64,000 nucleotides of DNA from Ampullaceana balthica (lineage: Eukaryota > Mollusca > Gastropoda > Lymnaeidae), in assembly GCA_944989445.1 (NCBI GenBank), contig CALYLW010000281.1, forward strand, positions 198,824-262,823, read 5' to 3'. This document shows, in pieces, positions 39,601 to 51,300 of the stretch. Under the pieces are notes generated by a model. The model did not search any database. It had not been told where the DNA came from and saw only the letters and a program-made list of their open reading frames with translations. Position 1 is the stretch's first letter. Each line of letters begins with the position of its first letter. The position numbers and the translations under genes were made by a program.

Positions 39601-40761
39601 ATCAGAATAAGTACCAATAGCATTTGATATAAGCACAATACATAACACACAGTCTGAACAATTAAACATCACAAAAGTCAATGTACCTAGAGTCAAAGAA
39701 GAGCGCTCTGTTGTCTCTAGAATGTTGCCCCTTGTGTCATAAACGACAGCGTAGGCTGTGATGGCATCAGCGCCATCTACGTTGACATCACGAGTCTGAT
39801 ATTGCCAGCCCTCGGCTGTTGAAGGAAAAAAAAAGTTAATATTCGTTGTTCCTGGTCATGTAAAAAAAAATTACCGGGCATTTGTATTCCAACAGTTAAA
39901 CCAAAACTGCGAATTACATTTTTTTGTATTCTTTACTATATCCATGGACCCCATTCTTAAATTTATTTACTCCGTGGAGTTACCTGCTACGTCATCCGTC
40001 CACTATAAATACATGGTCCTCCTCACTTGCAAACACATAAAACTTTAATTTTATTTATTTACATGAATTTTTTATAAAATAAATCTTTTTTCATCTTTTT
40101 TTTTAAAGGATTTTCTTTTCAAGATTTAAGTTTCCTTATTATCAATGCGTTTCATCTCTAGTTAACCTTACAATACAACTGTAGCTCTCGTGTACAACTG
40201 TAGCTCTCGTGTACAACTGTAGCTCTCGTGTACAACTGTAGCTCTCGTGTTTAAATCTATTTTTAAGATTCTATTTTGTATAACCCTGTCCTGACTCACT
40301 AGTTCGTGTCCCCCTGGCCTGGTAAGCAACATTTTTCAACACGTAATGAAACACAACACCGCCCACATCTCTGTGAGACTCTGGAAGAAAAAAAAATGGT
40401 AAAATTTTAACAATATAATAATTGAATAATCTATGGATTAGTGTAAAAGCCTATATCATTTTACTTAACTTAATATTTACAAATTTTTGTCTAAAAAGGA
40501 CTACTTTTTCATTTAACTTTCTTAGTCCCAATCTCGGGTCGTTTCATAAAAATCATCCAAGTTTACTTTGTGATTGGTACAAAATAATTTTAAAAAACGC
40601 TCATTAAGTACCGTAACAAATCCGCATAAATTGCATGAATTTCAAAGCCATGCATTACCTGGAAGAGTCAAGGCCAACAAAGGTGAGTTGTAGCTGATGT
40701 GCACCTTGACTGCGCACACCACGCTGACCACCGCAAGGGTCAGAAGTAAAATCTTGATCAT
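30693..40761 (-). CDS. G3: beta-1,3-glucan-binding protein / GH16 laminarinase-like, complete
   Basis: Twelve coding exons (minus): 40659-40761, 40300-40380, 39687-39815, 39244-39365, 38918-38992, 38022-38088, 37357-37524, 33446-33523, 32697-32793, 32357-32422, 31385-31511 and 30693-30899. They total 1320 nt or 439 aa, all GT-AG and in frame. The signal peptide is about residues 1-17 (MIKILLLTLAVVSVVCA). The CBM39-like part has GWQYQTRDVNVDGADAITAY. GH16 begins RAVIFRDDFNSFD; exon 5 has NGEFQVYTND; exon 7 has GTCTNDGNNGC and RFGTVEVRAKIPRGDWLW. Exon 8 holds GEIDIMES with E267, D269 and E272 intact, so catalysis is possible. The ATG is 5 nt after a TTTAG acceptor. Intron 7 is swollen to 3.8 kb by a 19-bp array, and the exon 7 acceptor itself is repeated 8 times. 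Secretion and glucan recognition are inferred from the family. Confidence 0.93.
30932..31320. repeat. ~20-bp minisatellite, G3 intron 11
   Basis: About 19 diverged copies of TGTGACTCTACTGTCAGATA lie between exons 11 and 12. Unlike the G4/G5 intron 11 array, the sense-strand unit contains AG dinucleotides (CTGACAGTAGAG). Confidence 0.9.
32155..32356. repeat. 42-bp imperfect repeat at G3 exon 10 donor
   Basis: Three to four copies of ATACCACAGTTCTTACAGCT then TCTATTAACCTGTTGGGTAT lie in intron 10. The last copy runs into the exon 10 donor (plus TTCTATCAACTTACAGGA). Alignment suggests the donor may be part of the unit, but divergence makes this uncertain. Confidence 0.7.
33857..37247. repeat. 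19-bp minisatellite array, G3 intron 7
   Basis: About 178 copies of CACTGCATCTAACTTCTAC, with CTCTGC, CGCTGC and CTCGGC variants, fill most of G3 intron 7. A marker block (CACTGCTGCATCTAAATTCT) occurs at about 35653 and 37134, so a roughly 1.48-kb segment was duplicated within the array. On the sense strand each CTCTGC-type unit has a donor-like AG|GTAGAA. Confidence 0.97.
37518..37727 (-). repeat. Splice-acceptor minisatellite, G3 exon 7 boundary
   Basis: Eight units of about 25 bp; plus-strand unit AAAATAGCTGGAAATAAGG then TTTGTG. On the gene strand every unit contains the true exon 7 boundary, TTTCCAG|CTATTTTC, that is the acceptor plus the first 8 nt of exon 7. One unit has CTAG| and two have TTTCAG|, but all keep the AG. 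The functional copy is the one at 37524/37525. Confidence 0.93.
38134..38184. repeat. 14-bp repeat, G3 intron 5
   Basis: Nearly four copies of GTCATTCATTGAGG, about 45 bp upstream (gene sense) of the exon 6 acceptor. Confidence 0.85.
38471..38815. repeat. 25-bp minisatellite, G3 intron 5
   Basis: About 14 copies of GGCCATAAGTAATGGTATAA then CATAT. The minus-strand open frame with repeated YGHMLYHYLW-type peptides is a repeat artefact. Confidence 0.93.
40175..40250. repeat. 19-bp repeat, G3 intron 2
   Basis: Four exact copies of ACAACTGTAGCTCTCGTGT, about 50 nt downstream (gene sense) of the exon 2 donor. Confidence 0.95.
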
Positions 40762-40766
40762 CGTCA

Positions 40767-43700
40767 CTAAAGAGAAATGAAATAAAACAAAATTATTAAA
40801 CTATATAATTTGCAATTGTCACGCAAGTCAGTAGTGTCTGTCAGTCAGTCCTGACGCTACTAATTTTAGAAAGCAGGGAAAACCAAATTGCTGCACCAAT
40901 GCATCAAAAGGTGTGCAAATTAAAGATACGCTGTAAAAAAATATTATATGACGTCATTGTTTTCGCTCATATTTTAATTTTGGAAAAGGGAACATTGTAA
41001 AAATAGAATTAGATGGTGGTTAATTATAAAATCAAAAAATAAAAGGGGCGCCTTAGGCGCCCTGCAACCCCTATTATAAAAAACTTTATGTACATTTCAG
41101 AAAGTTTAATATTTCGTATTTATCAAACAAGGACAAGTTAGTTGGGCTTTTGAAAAAGGTTGGTGCCGTAGGTGCCCTAAAAAAAGTGCATTTTTTATAA
41201 AATAAATAGATTTCAGCTGAAAACTTCCGTCATTTTTGACGGGTGTACGCTAGTAAATGAACTATCAAATCACAACTTCTTAAAAAATATTCGCAACCTT
41301 AAAAGACTACAATACAAGAGGAGAGTAATAGAAAATATATAAACAAATATACGAATGTTAATGAATGAATTAAACTTAAGTATTTTTTAAGAACAATGTC
41401 AACCAACATCTCATTAAAGAGAAAAAACAAACACCAACTGTATATTAATATATTAATTAAAAACCCAAATTGGCCGTATGTGATACATCTCTATGATTTT
41501 CATTGGGTCACGTTTCATGAATGAATTCAAACTTTTGTTTCTTAAGATTAAAGTTGATAACTTATTGCAAGAGAGATGAAAAGGATTTCACAAATATCAA
41601 TTAATAGAACTGCGCTCTTTTTGAAATTCAACGATGTACAAAAACGTAACCGAAAATTTTTTTCGTCGTTCTTCAACACTTTAATTAGATTTTCATTAGA
41701 ATAGAAGCATTGACAGAAGAACGTAACAATAATTTTTTTAATGATGAACATCAAAGTTAAAGTAAAGGAATGCATCAAGAATAAAGTATTACAACTTCTT
41801 GTGTGTTTACTTTAATATTCTCTCGGGACATTAAAAGCATCGACAAACAATTCATGAAAATACTGCTGTTATTTCTGGCGTGTTTAGTTGTAACTTACAT
41901 GTAAAGTAATCATACTTTATATATTTATTTTGTACACTTATATAGCGCTGTACACCAGAATGTAGAAGGGCTCAAAATACGTTGTTCTCTCAATATACAT
42001 AAGAATACATAGCATTATTTAAAAATGTCAATGCATGGACGTATGTCCATCATAGACCTGTAGTCAGATGTAGCAGGATCAGGGCACCCCATCACCTCAT
42101 TTCAGAAGGATACAAACAATTCTACATCTAAACATGACTGAATTTTAAATTACATCAGAAATTTAATCATTTCATCAATTATTGAAATATTAAAGATAGG
42201 TGTTTGCAGCTAGCAAATACTATGAAATACACGAGTCTATTTAAGATAGGTGTTTGCAGCTAACAAATACTATGAAATACACGATTTTATCGTAAAATCT
42301 TCATTATTTGAAAGTTAATACTTACCAATGTTTAACAAAAAAGTAATGGATTGATGACATTGGTCGCTAATTTTATATAAAATTTATTTTACCTTCTCGG
42401 GGGTTCTAAACAACTTAAGGAAATCCCCGTTCACACACGTGGAAACAAAAAAACTAGGAAGTTATTTTTAGAAATGTAAAGTAGAATTTATTTTTAAGGT
42501 TTATTAAAAATTAGTTTGTACTTAAATACTTCATTTAGTAACCAAAGTATTGCCTTTAAAACTGCGTTTTGGTGCCCATTCGTCATTTTAAGAACCGCTG
42601 TAAATACTATGATGTTTGCTGTCTAATGTCCGGTTGATTTCTGGACCACGGGTCTCCATCCAACCAAAGCGTGTCTAAACTTTGTCCAACTTTACAATTA
42701 ACTGTAAATTTTTATCTTTAAAATTTTATTTTATTTTATTTCATTTTGACCACCGGTGTCCTGCAATGAACTTTATACACACAAACTGAATTCTAGAGTC
42801 CAAGTGTCCAGAAAGGATCTTCCGATACATCTCTGGAAAATAAACATCACAATGAAAACTTTAGCCTCCAAAATGTCACCGAAATTATGTCTAAAGTTGA
42901 TTTGGATGTTACTTTAGTTAGCTTGTAAATTCGTTTTAAAACATTTAGAGAGCAAAACAAATTCATGGGGTTATAACAAGCGGGAAATTACCAGGTAAAA
43001 ACGTGTGAGTGTGTTTGTGTGTCCGCGAGGAGGGGGTGGCTCAGGTTAGCCATACTGCACACGTCTTTGTGCTACGTTATCACGAATTTTCTCTTGTGTT
43101 TGGGAGGAGTGAAAACCTAGAAAATTTTGTTCGATTACATTTTTTCTGTGCATCATCATAGGAGATACCCAACCGTTGATGAGCTGTATCAGTTGTATGC
43201 CGTTGTTAAACTACTGCGTATCAATGTACTCTTTTTAATATTCCGTTCTTTACAAAACTCATCTACGAAATCTCTATTAGTGCACGCCACATACTTTGGT
43301 CACATAAACCCGCTGGACGCACAGCCACAGGTATGTCTTAGTAAACACCCAGGCCTGTTGTTATAGACGAGCTACGACGGCCTTGGATTTGATCTGAATA
43401 CCAACAGCTGACGGTTTATCTTGAAAAAATAGACAGTTTTGTTACCTCTGCAAGTTTTTACCACAATTTGGTTTTGTGCCTTTTCTAAAGAAATGTTAAA
43501 TGATAAACAGAGCGCCACAGACACTGAGTAAAAATAAATAAAATATTTCATTGATAAAACTAATGACATTTTTTGTAAAAAATTTGTTTTTCAATTTCAT
43601 GAGATAAAATAGTAATTAACTAAGAAATAAGAAAATAAGTAGTAAGAAACTAAGTAGTAAGAAACTAAGTAGTAAGAAACTAAGTGGTAAAAAACAAATT

Positions 43701-43814
43701 ACGACTATTTTCTTAGTGCCCGTGACAAGCTTGTTACGTCTCTGGACCCTGCCATTCCTGTAACAGTCTCATATTATTTGCTCAAATGTTAGAAAAGGCA
43801 AAGACATACAGATA
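40767..43814. other. Upstream region of G3
   Basis: No protein-coding gene was recognised. It contains a direct duplication with core AGATAGGTGTTTGCAGCTA (about 42194-42236 and 42244-42286), a 15-bp repeat AAGAAACTAAGTAGT (about 43640-43690), and a fragment with TATATAGCGCTGTACACC (about 41940). The G3 promoter and 5'UTR exon should lie in the left part, but no confident element was placed. Confidence 0.6.
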
Positions 43815-46800
43815 GATCAGCTGGGTCTGTCGTAGGCATGTGCCATCTGTAACCTACTCAGATCAGCTGGGTCTGTCGTAGGCATGTGCCACCTGTAACC
43901 TACTCAGATCAGCTGGGTCTGTCGTAGGCATGTGCCATCTGTAACCTACTCAGATCACCTGGGTCTGTCGTAGGCATGTGCCATCTGTAACCTACTCAGA
44001 TCACCTGGGTCTGTCGTAGGCATGTGCCACCTGTAACCTACTCAGATCAGCTGGGTCTGTCGTAGGCATGTGCCACCTGTAACCTACTCAGATCAGCTGG
44101 GTCTGTCGTAGGCATGTGCCACCTGTAACCTACTCAGATCAGCTGGGTCTGTCGTAGGCATGTGCCACCTGTAACCTACTCAGATCACCTGGGTCTGTCG
44201 TAGGCATGTGCCACCTGTAACCTACTCAGATCAGCTGGGTCTGTCGTAGGCATGTGCCACCTGTAACCTACTCAGATCAGCTGGGTCTATCGTAGGCATG
44301 TGCCACCTGTAACCTACTCAGATCAGCTGGGTCTGTCGTAGGCATGTGCCACCTGTAACCTACTCAGATCAGCTGGGTCTGTCGTAGGCATGTGTCATCT
44401 GTAACCTACTCAGATCAGCTGGGTCTGTCGTAGGCATGTGCCACCTGTAACCTACTCAGATCAGCTGGGTCTGTCGTAGGCATGTGTCATCTGTAACCTA
44501 CTCAGATCACCTGGGTCTGTCGTAGGCATGTGTCATCTGTAACCTACTCAGATCAGCTGGGTCTGTCGTAGGCATGTGCCACCTGTAACCCACTCAGATC
44601 AGCTGGGTCTGTCGTAGGCATGTGCCACCTGTAACCCACTCAGATCAGCTGGGTCTGTCGTAGGCATGTGCCACCTGTAACCTACTCAGATCAGCTGGGT
44701 CTGTCGGAGGCATGTGCCACCTGTAACCTACTCAGATCAGCTGGGTCTGTCGTAGGCATGTGCCACCTGTAACCTACTCAGATCACCTGGGTCTGTCGTA
44801 GGCATGTGCCACCTGTAACCTACTCAGATCAGCTGGGTCTGTCGTAGGCATGTGCCACCTGTAACCTACTCAGATCAGCTGGGTCTGTCGTAGGCATGTG
44901 CCACCTGTAACCTACTCAGATCAGCTGGGTCTGTCGTAGGCATGTGCCACCTGTAACCTACTCAGATCAGCTGGGTCTGTCGTAGACATGTGCCACCTGT
45001 AACCTACTCAGATCAGCTGGGTCTGTCGTAGGCATGTGCCAACTGTAACCTACTCAGATCAGCTGGGTCTGTCGTAGGCATGTGCCACCTGTAACCTACT
45101 CAGATCACCTGGGTCTGTCGTAGGCATGTGCCACCTGTAACCTACTCAGATCAGCTGGGTCTGTCGTAGGCATGTGCCACCTGTAACCTACTCAGATAAG
45201 CTGGGTCTGTCGTAGGCATGTGCCACCTGTAACCTACTCAGATCACCTGGGTCTGTCGTAGGCATGTGCCACCTGTAAGCTACTCAGATCAGCTGGGTCT
45301 GTCGTAGGCATGTGCCACCTGTAACCTACTCAGATCAGCTGGGTCTGTCGTAGGCATGTGCCAACTGTAACCTACTCAGATCAGCTGGGTCTGTCGTAGG
45401 CATGTGCCACCTGTAACCTACTCAGATCACCTGGGTCTGTCGTAGGCATGTGCCACCTGTAACCTACTCAGATCAGCTGGGTCTGTCGTAGACATGTGCC
45501 ACCTGTAACCTACTCAGATCAGCTGGGTCTGTCGTAGGCATGTGCCACCTGTAACCTACTCAGATCAGCTGGGTCTGTCGTAGACATGTGCCACCTGTAA
45601 CCTACTCAGATCAGCTGGGTCTGTCGTAGACATTTGCCACCTGTAACCTACTCAGATCAGCTGGGTCTGTCGTAGGCATGTGCCACCTGTAACCTACTCA
45701 GATCAGCTGGGTCTGTCGTAGACATGTGCCACCTGTAACCTACTCAGATCAGCTGGGTCTGTCGTAGGCATGTGCCACCTGTAACCTACTCAGATCAGCT
45801 GGGTCTGTCGTAGACATGTGCCACCTGTAACCTACTCAGATCAGCTGGGTCTGTCGTAGGCATGTGCCACCTGTAACCTACTCAGATCAGCTGGGTCTGT
45901 CGTAGACATGTGCCACCTGTAACCTACTCAGATCAGCTGGGTCTGTCGTAGGCATGTGCCACCTGTAACCTACTCAGATCAGCTGGGTCTGTCGTAGACA
46001 TGTGCCACCTGTAACCTACTCAGATCAGCTGGGTCTGTCGTAGGCATGTGCCACCTGTAACCTACTCAGATCAGCTGGGTCTGTCGTAGGCATGTGCCAT
46101 CTGTAACCTACTCAGATCAGCTGGGTCTGTCGTAGACATGTGCCACCTGTAACCTACTCAGATCAGCTGGGTCTGTCGTAGGCATGTGCCACCTGTAACC
46201 TACTCAGATCAGCTGGGTCTGTCGTAGGCATGTGTCATCTGTAACCTACTCAGATCACCTGGGTCTGTCGTAGGCATGTGCCACCTGTAACCTACTCAGA
46301 TCAGCTGGGTCTGTCGTAGGCATGTGCCACCTGTAACCTACTCAGATCAGCTGGGTCTGTCGTAGGCATGTGTCATCTGTAACCTACTCAGATCACCTGG
46401 GTCTGTCGTAGGCATGTGTCATCTGTAACCTACTCAGATCAGCTGGGTCTGTCGTAGGCATGTGCCATCTGTAACCTACTCAGATCAGCTGGGTCTGTCG
46501 TAGGCATGTGCCACCTGTAACCTACTCAGCTCAGCTGGGTCTGTCGTAGGCATGTGCCACCTGTAACCTACTCAGATCAGCTGGGTCTGTCGTAGGCATG
46601 TGTCATCTGTAACCTACTCAGATCACCTGGGTCTGTCGTAGGCATGTGCCACCTGTAACCTACTCAGATCAGCTGGGTCTGTCGTAGGCATGTGTCATCT
46701 GTAACCTACTCAGATCAGCTGGGTCTGTCGTAGGCATGTGTCATCTGTAACCTACTCAGCTCAGCTGGGTCTGTCGTAGGCATGTGCCACCTGTAACCTA

Positions 46801-47540
46801 CTCAGATCAGCTGGGTCTGTCGTAGGCATGTGCCACCTGTAACCTACTCAGATCAGCTGGGTCTGTCGTAGGCATGTGTCATCTGTAACCTACTCAGATC
46901 AGCTGGGTCTGTCGTAGGCATGTGCCACCTGTAACCTACTCAGATCAGCTGGGTCTGTCGTAGGCATGTGTCATCTGTAACCTACTCAGATCAGCTGGGT
47001 CTGTCGTAGGCATGTGTCATCTGTAACCTACTCAGATCAGCTGGGTCTGTCGTAGGCATGTGCCACCTGTAACCTACTCAGATCAGCTGGGTCTGTCGGA
47101 GGCATGTGCCACCTGTAACCTACTCAGATCAGCTGGGTCTGTCGTAGGCATGTGCCACCTGTAACCTACTCAGATCAGCTGGGTCTGTCGTAGGCATGTG
47201 CCACCTGTAACCTACTCAGATCAGCTGGGTCTGTCGTAGGCATGTGCCACCTGTAACCTACTCAGATCAGCTGGGTCTGTCGTAGGCATGTGCCACCTGT
47301 AACCTATTCAGATCAGCTGGGTCTGTCGTAGGCATGTGCCACCTGTAACCTACTCAGATCAGCTGGGTCTGTCGTAGGCATGTGCCACCTGTAACCTACT
47401 CAGATCAGCTGGGTCTGTCGTAGGCATGTGCCACCTGTAACCTACTCAGATCAGCTGGGTCTGTCGTAGGCATGTGCCACCTGTAACCTACTCAGATCAG
47501 CTGGGTCTGTCGTAGGCATGTGCCACCTGTAACCTACTCA
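43815..47540. repeat. 46-bp satellite array, 81 units
   Basis: The array length of 3726 bp is exactly 81 x 46, with no visible indels. The unit is GATCAGCTGGGTCTGTCGTA, then GGCATGTGCCACCTGTAACC, then TACTCA. Each unit carries three E-box cores (CANNTG) at positions 4-9, 23-28 and 30-35. It lies between the 5' side of G3 and the 3' side of G4. Confidence 0.97.
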
Positions 47541-48221
47541 GGGTAACCTAATCACAGGGGCCACCACCATTTCAAAAATGCACACACAATAAATAAAAGT
47601 AAAAAACGATTTTTAAAAACCAGGTTTTTATAAGTGGACTAAAACGAACAAAATAATTAAAATTTTTATAAGTTCAAGTACTTTCATTTAATATGACTAA
47701 AAATGTTGGGCGGGTGTTTGGTATAAAAGTTTAAAATGTATAATTTAGAAGGCAAAAGAGAGATCTATAAGTGAGAGAATGAGTGAACTGCATATGTTAA
47801 ACCTCATAAGCACCCGCCCCACGTTTTTAGTTTTTTAAATCAAAGTACTTCATTGAGATCCGGGTAATGTTCATAAAATGGTTTTTATCAAATCACGTTG
47901 ATGACACACGTGTTAATTGTAGTTCTTTCATCTTCCCCCACTCATTGACATTGACTTAAGTTATTAAGTTCTCGCACTTCGAATTTTGTCCCTTACTTTG
48001 TCATAATACCAACCAATGGCAGCCATAACGGTGGTTCTTAAACTATCTTAAAAGAATACTCTTCCAAGACAACTGAGATCGAGTAAAGAATTTTCTAGAA
48101 TCCTGTTTGACTCTTGACACGAGGCTGTGAACATTTAGTTCGGAGACTTGACGTATATGTATTTGAAAATAGTGGGGAAAATTGAAAAAAAAACATGACC
48201 AAATTTAGTTTCAATAGTTTC
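47541..48221. other. 3' flank of G4
   Basis: No gene was seen. The part from about 47930 onward (ACACGTGTTAATTGTAGTTC, CCAATGGCAGCCATAACGGT, AAGAATACTCTTCCAAGACA) is homologous to the 3' flank of G5 at about 62685-63030. This shows that the duplicated unit extends beyond the gene. Confidence 0.8.
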
Positions 48222-48227
48222 TTTATT
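48222..48227 (-). promoter_or_regulatory. G4 polyadenylation signal AATAAA
   Basis: The minus strand reads GGAAATAAAGAAAC about 125 nt after the G4 stop; the identical context occurs at 63158-63163 for G5. Confidence 0.65.
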
Positions 48228-48295
48228 TCCAACATCCATAACCACACACATGATTATTTTACAATGACAATTGTAAACTTGACAATATGATGAAC

Positions 48296-48360
48296 GGAAC
48301 AAAAGTACAAGTATAATCATGATTATAAACAAAAGTACAAGTATAATCATGATTATAAAC
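48296..48360 (-). repeat. 30-bp stop-codon/3'UTR boundary repeat, G4
   Basis: Two tandem 30-bp units start with GTTTATAATCAT on the gene strand. That string is the end of the coding sequence itself (last Leu TTA and stop TAA) plus 3'UTR. Each unit contains the 14-bp palindrome ATAATCATGATTAT. Confidence 0.85.
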
Positions 48361-51300
48361 TCCTGAACTCAACATAATCGATGATGAGGGCTGCGTTGTC
48401 TCCCTGCCAGGTGGGGAGCCAGGCGTTGTGGGCGTTCCAGAAATCTGTTTTGGGGTGAGGGGAGCCGTTCTGCCATGGCTTGTTGACGCCACCGTAGAGG
48501 TTACCATCCGGGAAGTAACCGTTGGTGCCGCCCACGGCAACGTTGAACATGATGTAGAACTGTGGTTGGTGAGACGACAGAGGTGGTATTATTGGTGAGA
48601 CGACAGAGGTGGTATTATTGGTGAGACGACAGAGGTGGTATTATTGGTGAGACGACAGAGGTGGTATTATTGGTGAGACAACAGAGGTGGTATTATTGGT
48701 GAGACAACAGAGGTGGTATTATTGGTGAGACAACAGAGGTGGTATTATTGGTGAGACAACAGAGGTGGTATTAATGGTGACACAACAGAGGTGGTATTAT
48801 TGGTGACACAACAGAGGTGGTATTATTTGTGAGACAACAGAGGTGGTATTATTGGTGAGACAACAGAGGTGGTGTTATTATTGGTGAGACAACAGAGGTG
48901 GTATTATTGGTGAGACAACAGAAGTGTAGTTATTAGTGAGACAACAGAGGTGGTATTATTGGTGACACAACAGAGGTGGTATTATTGGTGAGACGACAGA
49001 GGTGGTATTATTGGTGACACAAGAGAGGTGGTATTATTGGTGACACAACAGAGGTGGTATTATTGGTGAGACAACAGAGATGGTATTATTGGTGAGACAA
49101 CAGAGGTGGTATAATTGGTGAGACAACAGAGGTGGTGTTATTATTGGTGAGACAACAGAGGTGGTATTATTGGTGAGACAACAGAAGTGTAGTTATTAGT
49201 GAGACAACAGAGGTGGTATTATTGGTGAGACGACAGAGGTGGTATTATTGGTGAGACAACAGAGGTGGTATTATTGGTGAGACAACAGAGGTGGTATTAA
49301 TTGTGACACGACAGAGGTGGTATTATTGGTGACACAACAGAGGTGGTATTATTGGTGAGACAACAGAGGTGGTATTATTGGTGAGACAACAGAGGTGGTA
49401 TTATTGGTGAGACAACAGAGGTGGTGTTATTATTGGTGAGACAACAGAGGTGGTATTATTGGTGAGACAACAGAAGTGTAGTTATTAGTGAGACAACAGA
49501 GGTGGTATTATTGGTGACACAACAGAGGTGGTATTATTGGTGAGACGACAGAGGTGGTATTATTGGTGACACAACAGAGGTGGTATTATTGGTGAGACGA
49601 CAAAGGTGGTATTATTGGTGACACAACAGAGGTGGTATTATTGGTGACACAACAGAGGTGGTATTATTGGTGAGATAACAGAGGTGGTATTATTGGTGAG
49701 ACAACAGAAGTGTAGTTATTGGTGAGACAACAGAGGTGGTATTATTGGTGAGACAACAGAGGTGGTATTATTTGTGAGACAACAGAAGTGTAGTTATTGG
49801 TGAGGCAATAGAAGTTGTTTTCAATTATGTAATCAAATTTATTTGAGAAAATTAGAATTATTGTTATTTACTTATTTGCAAATTAAATCTTACATTTGTA
49901 TATCTATTCTTTATGTTGGACTAAATTTGTTAAAATATTTCATCGGCATTCATTAGTTATTTTTAAGGCACACTACTTACATCTTGATCAAACGGTGCCA
50001 TTTTACTGCCAGATGCCCAAAGATTGTTGCCACCAAATCCACCTTTTTGCCAGAATCCACCAGCAGGGGGGACAACTGACATGATTTGTTGGTTATCAAT
50101 GAATGTCCTGGTGATAAAACAGGTCACAGCTTTAATTTAAAATCTATATATATAATCTTATATATATAATTATATCTATATATATAATCTTATATATATA
50201 ATTATATCTATATATATAATCTTACATATATAATTATACTTATATATATAATTCACCAAAGCGAGTATTTGCAAACAAGCATGACGAAGGAAGCTCGCTG
50301 GGGTCGACCAATGTCTCGAGTCCGAGAATTGTGCTTGCGTTCACTTGCGTTGTTCCTTCACATAATAATATGAGATTCGTAGTGTATTGGTTATCACGCT
50401 CGCCTTACACGGGGAAGGTCTGGGGTTCAAGCCCCAGCGGAAACATTGTTTTTTTAAATTTTTAATAATGTGTGTTTGTACCCGTTCTTTTCCCGCCTTT
50501 ATTACCAACATATCTGACCCTCGCTAGGGTCGGCCAATCAGTTTATGGTTGACAAGCTATGTTGGTGAAGGGTGGTGTGCAGGTAGATAACCGCTGTGCA
50601 ACTGTCTCGAGACCAACAATCCGTCGGTGGTTCCTCACTGACGTTCACCCACGTTGTTTTGATTTCTTCTGCTGTAGTTTGTGTCCGTTCTTTCCCTACT
50701 TTCTTTGAACAATCCATGAGCAAGTCTACGGCGTATGCTAAGCCGCGGGGCATATCTAGTTACATTCATTTCCACAAATAGTTCAGACAGCAAATGATCA
50801 ATTTTGTCGTTTAACTTTACATTAAAATACAGTGAGAATTTTACATATAATATTTAATCTACATGTTGAAAGAACTATTTATTTTTTTATTTGCCAGGTG
50901 GCATTTAAATTTATTTCTAATTTGGTTAAATTTTTTTGCACGATAAAATATTAAAGTTAGAATTTAATTGTTGAGGTCTTACAGGATGTGGTCATGTGTC
51001 CACTCAAGTCTCCAGGTGTGGAAGTCGTTGTGCCAGTTGGCTGTGTGTCTGAAAATGTTGAATTGGAATTTATTCATGAAACTTAAAAATTATCAAAAGA
51101 CAAAAATATCAACTAGGTACTTTCATTTCTAGCACATTGATTGTTATGTGGAAACACTTAAACGTTTATTTAGAAATATCACTTATAGGGGAAAAATAAT
51201 GGTATAGAACTATTTTCATATGTCTCTAGTTCTAATTATGAAATTTAGACACAAAAAAGCTTAAGTTTTTTCCTTCTAGATAAACTTCTGGTTTTATCAA

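Noticed and set aside
43815..47540. CRISPR-like regular array
   Set aside because: Units are contiguous with no unique spacers, in animal DNA, so it is a satellite.
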